NCBI GenBank assembly: GCA_934631005.1
Contig: CAKTXA010000009.1
Coordinates: 1-64,000, forward strand
DNA: 64,000 bases
Reading direction: 5' to 3'
Origin: an uncultured Oscillospiraceae bacterium
GTDB taxonomy: Bacteria; Bacillota; Clostridia; Oscillospirales; Oscillospiraceae
A program made the position numbers and the translations under genes. Positions 60,852 through 64,000 of the stretch are shown here, piece after piece. Each line of letters starts with the position of its first letter. The stretch's first letter is position 1. A model generated the notes under the pieces. The model was not told the origin of the DNA. It did no database searches and saw only the letters and a list, made by a program, of their open reading frames with translations.

Positions 60852-63005
60852 ATGATCCTGCAAAACGGCAAGACCCTGCACATCCGGGGCAAGCACTTCA
60901 GCTATGTGATGATCCGCAACGACGAGGAGGATCTGCTGAATTTCCACTTCGGTGCACCGCTTTCCGACCGCGACTACGCGGCGGACGAGCCGCTGTGGCG
61001 CGAGGGCTTTTCCGCGTGGTCGAATACGGCGAACCTGACGTCCTATCCGCAGGAGTATCCCGCCTTCGGCGGCAGCGACAGCCGGAACCCCGCCTACATC
61101 GCGGAAAACACGTTTGGAAACAGCATCTCCCGTCTCAGCTACCGCGCTGCGCGTATCCTGCGCGGGCAGGCCGCGCCCATCGAGGGGATGCCGGGCCTGT
61201 TTTCGCAGGACGGCGACGCCGACACGCTGGAGGTCACGCTGGCGGATGAGACCGTGGGGCTGGAGGTGCGGCTTTACTACACCGCGTGGGACGAATTTGA
61301 CGTGCTGGCGCGCAGCGCCGTGCTCATCAACCGCGGCTCCTCGCCGCTCACACTGCGCAGCGCGTATTCTGCCAGCGTCGACCTGCCGGAGGGGCAGTAT
61401 GACGTGGTGCACTTTGCGGGCGAGTGGGCGCGCGAGCGCGGCATGGAGCGCAGCGCGATGCACCGCGGCATGAAAACGGAGATTCTGGACGCCACCGGCC
61501 GCGGCTCGCGGGCGGTGAACCCGTTCGTGATGATCGTGTCCCCGGACGCGACGGAGGAGCAGGGGACGGTCTGGGGCTTTAACCTGATCTACAGCTGCGA
61601 TCACAGCACGGTGGTGCAGATGGACTGCAGCGACCGCCTGCGCGTGCAGCAGGGCATCTGCCCGCTGAATTTTGCGTGGGAGCTGGCGCCGGGGGCCTCC
61701 TTCTGCACGCCGCAGTGCGTCATCGCCTACTCGCAGCAGGGCTTCGGTGCGCTCTCACGGGAATATCACCGCCTGTACCGCACGCACCTGATGCGGAGCA
61801 AATTCACCCACCGCCCGCGCCCGGTGCTCATCAACAACTGGGAAGCAACGTATTTTGACTTTGACGAGGAAAAGCTGGTGCAGATGGCGCGCCGCGCAAA
61901 GGACGTGGGCGTGGAGCTGTTCGTGCTGGACGACGGCTGGTTCGGAAACCGAAACAGCGCCCGGACCTCGCTCGGCGACTGGACGGTGAACCGCCGCAAG
62001 CTGCCCTCCGGCATCGAAGGGCTGGCCGACCGGCTGGCGGAGCTTCCCATGCAGCTGGGGCTGTGGTTCGAGCCGGAGATGATCAGCCCCGATTCGGAGC
62101 TGTACCGCGCGCACCCCGACTGGGCCGTGCGCGTGCCGCAGCGCGAGCCGGTGCAGCAGCGCTGGCAGCTCGTGCTCGACCTGTCGCGCGCGGAGGTGCG
62201 CGACCATGTTGTGGAGGCTGTGAGCAGTATTCTGCGCTGCGGCAAGGTCTCCTACGTCAAGTGGGACATGAACCGCAACCTCACCGACGTCCCCGCGCCG
62301 GGGTACTATCACCGCTATGCGCTGGGGCTGTATGACATCATGCGCCGCCTGACGCAGGCGTTCCCGGACGTGCTGTTCGAGGGTTGCTGCTCTGGCGGCG
62401 GGCGGTTTGACGCCGGCGTGCTGGCGTATATGCCGCAGATCTGGACGAGCGACAATTCCGACGCCATCGCACGCCTGCGCATCCAGTACGCAACGTCGAT
62501 GTGCTATCCCGTGGGCGCAATGGGCGCGCACGTCACAGCGGTGCCGAATCATCAGAACGGCCGTGTGACGAGCCTTGCCACGCGCGCGGCGGTGGCCTAT
62601 GCCGGGATCTTCGGCTATGAGCTGGACATCACGAGGGCGACGGAGGATGAGCTTTTGCAGATGCGCGGGCAGATCGAGCGCGCGCACCGCGTGCAGCAGC
62701 TCGCGCTGGAGGGAGATCTTTACCGCCTGCGCGATCCGTTCCAAACGAACGAATGCGCCTGGATGCTCGTCTCGCCCGACCACAGCCGCGCGTTCTTCAT
62801 GGCCTGCCGCGTGCTGTCGGTCATCGGCCGCGACCGCTACTATGAGCCGCGCATCTGCCTGCGCGGGCTGGATGCCGACGCGCAGTACCGCGACCGAGAC
62901 ACCGGCGCGGTGTACGGCGGCGACGTGCTCATGCACCACGGCCTGACGATGTTCTACGAGCAGGCAGATTTTGCCGCCCGCGTCATAGAGCTCGAGCGCA
63001 TCTGA
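60852..63005 (+). CDS. Alpha-galactosidase, GH36
   Basis: A 717-residue cytoplasmic enzyme of typical GH36 length: N-terminal beta-supersandwich, central TIM barrel with FVLDDGWFGNRN, the nucleophile D472 in KWDMNRNLTD, the CCSGGGRFDAG loop and the acid/base D534 in WTSDNSDA, and a C-terminal beta domain. It hydrolyses terminal alpha-galactosides such as melibiose and raffinose-family sugars. It starts 21 bp after proC, so it may be carried on the proline transcript, which is an odd metabolic pairing. Confidence 0.96.
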   Translation: MILQNGKTLHIRGKHFSYVMIRNDEEDLLNFHFGAPLSDRDYAADEPLWREGFSAWSNTANLTSYPQEYPAFGGSDSRNPAYIAENTFGNSISRLSYRAARILRGQAAPIEGMPGLFSQDGDADTLEVTLADETVGLEVRLYYTAWDEFDVLARSAVLINRGSSPLTLRSAYSASVDLPEGQYDVVHFAGEWARERGMERSAMHRGMKTEILDATGRGSRAVNPFVMIVSPDATEEQGTVWGFNLIYSCDHSTVVQMDCSDRLRVQQGICPLNFAWELAPGASFCTPQCVIAYSQQGFGALSREYHRLYRTHLMRSKFTHRPRPVLINNWEATYFDFDEEKLVQMARRAKDVGVELFVLDDGWFGNRNSARTSLGDWTVNRRKLPSGIEGLADRLAELPMQLGLWFEPEMISPDSELYRAHPDWAVRVPQREPVQQRWQLVLDLSRAEVRDHVVEAVSSILRCGKVSYVKWDMNRNLTDVPAPGYYHRYALGLYDIMRRLTQAFPDVLFEGCCSGGGRFDAGVLAYMPQIWTSDNSDAIARLRIQYATSMCYPVGAMGAHVTAVPNHQNGRVTSLATRAAVAYAGIFGYELDITRATEDELLQMRGQIERAHRVQQLALEGDLYRLRDPFQTNECAWMLVSPDHSRAFFMACRVLSVIGRDRYYEPRICLRGLDADAQYRDRDTGAVYGGDVLMHHGLTMFYEQADFAARVIELERI

Positions 63006-63022
63006 AAAAGAATAGTAAACCA

Positions 63023-63053
63023 CCCGCCGGGATGCTCCCGGCGGGCGTTTTTG
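63023..63053. terminator. Terminator after the alpha-galactosidase gene
   Basis: CCCGCCGGGA (63023-63032) and TCCCGGCGGG (63036-63045) arms, then CGTTTTTG. An A-rich stretch on the other side (AAAAAG) makes action on the minus strand plausible too. Confidence 0.88.
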
Positions 63054-63065
63054 CGTGTCTTGCGA

Positions 63066-63911
63066 TCAGAGCTTGCGGTTGACCCAGTCGACGTAGGGCT
63101 TGAGATTGATCTTCGGGCGGCAGTCAAAGGCGATGTACGGCTCCACGAACGCGCCGGTCGCCGTCTGGCGCTCGCGGCGGGAGGCCACGAGATCCTCGAT
63201 GATCTTCTCCTGCGAGCTGTAGGCGCGGATGGCATCGTCGATGGTCTCCTCCACGGCGGGGGTCGCGACGAGGATGCGGTTGGCGCGCAGGCCGATGCGG
63301 CGGCCATGCACCAGCGCGTCCTCGGGGTCAAAATCCGCCCAGACGGAGTATTGCAGCGTGGAGCGCACGGTGTGCGGCGTGCCGCAGTCGACCAGCGCGG
63401 CGTCGCCCGCCTGCGGCACATCGAAGCTGGCCATCATATATGTCGCCAGATGGTCGATGTGCTCATGGTAGTGATTCGGGATCATCACGCGGGTGACTTT
63501 TTTGTCGCGCAAAAAGCGCAGCAGGCGCGGCATATCGCCGGGCTTGCCGTCCGCCTTTTCCCAGCCGATGTTGCCGTAGGCCGAAAAATCGGGGAAGTTC
63601 ATGCGCAGGATGTGGTCGGCGGGGACGCCCAGCCGCCGGTAGCACTCGACCGTCTCGCGGGTGCGGACCTCCTCGATGGTGGCCTTTTCCTCCACGGTGC
63701 TGTAGCCCGCGTCGCCGCGGCAGAAGATCACCACGTACACCTCCGCGCCTTCTTCCTGCGCGGCGAGCATGGCATAGCCCGCGCCGAGGATGGCGTCGTC
63801 GTCATGCGGGCTCATCACGGCCAGCACCTCATCCGTGCCGAAGCCGGGGAACAGCAGCCGGATCTCCTGCGTGACGGCGTTCGTATCCGTATTGCAATAG
63901 GTAAATTTCAT
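63066..63911 (-). CDS. PIG-L family deacetylase
   Basis: A 281-residue LmbE/PIG-L fold zinc-dependent N-deacetylase. The metal and catalytic motif is SPHDDDAILGAG (P-H-x-D-D) and the distal ligand motif is NHYHEHIDH. Family substrates are N-acetylglucosaminyl groups in lipids, thiols or antibiotics; here the substrate is unknown. The ATG at 63911 follows AAGAGG; a GTG three codons earlier overlaps the ribosome site and is rejected. It lies 12 bp after the stop of a further minus-strand gene. Confidence 0.88.
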   Translation of the reverse strand: MKFTYCNTDTNAVTQEIRLLFPGFGTDEVLAVMSPHDDDAILGAGYAMLAAQEEGAEVYVVIFCRGDAGYSTVEEKATIEEVRTRETVECYRRLGVPADHILRMNFPDFSAYGNIGWEKADGKPGDMPRLLRFLRDKKVTRVMIPNHYHEHIDHLATYMMASFDVPQAGDAALVDCGTPHTVRSTLQYSVWADFDPEDALVHGRRIGLRANRILVATPAVEETIDDAIRAYSSQEKIIEDLVASRRERQTATGAFVEPYIAFDCRPKINLKPYVDWVNRKL

Positions 63912-63923
63912 GGCTGACACCTC

Positions 63924-64000
63924 TTAATAGCCCGCGCCCACCAGATGCTGCAGGCGGATGGGCAGATCGTTGAATACTTCCACATGGCGGCCGAATTTGC
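63924..64000 (-). CDS. 3' end of a minus-strand gene cut by the window edge
   Basis: On the minus strand the frame from base 63998 reads KFGRHVEVFNDLPIRLQHLV, then GAGY and a TAA at 63926-63924. Only about 24 residues are visible, too few to assign a family. The 12-bp gap to the PIG-L start implies an operon. Confidence 0.55.
   Translation of the reverse strand, partial: KFGRHVEVFNDLPIRLQHLVGAGY

Overview
This window is about 64 kb of GC-rich chromosomal DNA from what looks like an anaerobic Gram-positive bacterium of the class Clostridia, probably an Oscillospiraceae-type gut commensal. The inference rests on gene families: S-layer homology (SLH), cohesin and dockerin domains, YesL/DUF624 proteins, LplB/YtcP-type carbohydrate ABC transporters, an Rrf2-cysK pair, and strong GGAGG ribosome sites with sigma-A-like promoters. 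No rRNA, tRNA, CRISPR array, integrase or transposase was seen.

Layout. 1-2000: 3' part of a D-2-hydroxyacid dehydrogenase, then glutamate dehydrogenase. 2050-2440: an interspersed repeat. 2498-3272: LOG-family nucleotide hydrolase and a small Cys protein (minus). 3439-10548: complete F1Fo ATP synthase operon (two small AtpZ/AtpI-like proteins, then a, c, b, delta, alpha, gamma, beta, epsilon); its c subunit carries a two-carboxylate ion site like that of Na+-driven rotors. 10911-16583: a DUF3798-type lipoprotein with a simple-sugar/nucleoside-type ABC transporter. 16643-19200: a ribbon-helix-helix regulator and an orphan sugar-binding lipoprotein set between two more repeats. 19270-21670: an unknown protein and a CBS/DRTGG-containing family II pyrophosphatase. 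21736-25749: a two-gene glycosidase operon divergent from an AraC regulator. 25794-35909: a YesL protein, a 2284-residue membrane-anchored beta-helix protein, a second YesL protein, a membrane protein and a DeoR regulator. 36318-43045: a carbohydrate ABC transporter followed by a ceramidase-like lipoprotein and an SGNH-type lipoprotein. 43204-45082: a leader peptide, cysK, a repeat and an Rrf2 regulator. 45189-48627: glycosyltransferase and secreted M30-type metallopeptidase (minus). 48817-55950: a three-gene cohesin-SLH / dockerin / cohesin-YDG-SLH operon. 56046-57248: MFS transporter. 57429-57680: an HPr-like small protein. 57991-60830: proB-proA-proC. 60852-63005: GH36 alpha-galactosidase. 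63066-64000: PIG-L deacetylase and the 3' end of an upstream gene (minus).

How it fits together. The window mixes core energy and amino-acid metabolism (ATP synthase, GDH, CysK, ProBAC) with glycan foraging modules (two ABC systems, GH99-like, GH36, esterase-like lipoproteins) and a cell-surface programme. The most unusual parts are the self-contained cohesin-dockerin-SLH operon with a divergent secreted metallopeptidase, the giant beta-helix protein flanked by YesL paralogues, the Cys-codon leader peptide ahead of cysK, and a promoter set in which the -35 box is usually TTGC-type rather than TTGACA. Intergenic space is small; most of the longer gaps are filled by one family of palindrome-rich repeats, one copy of which has perfect 16-bp terminal inverted repeats.
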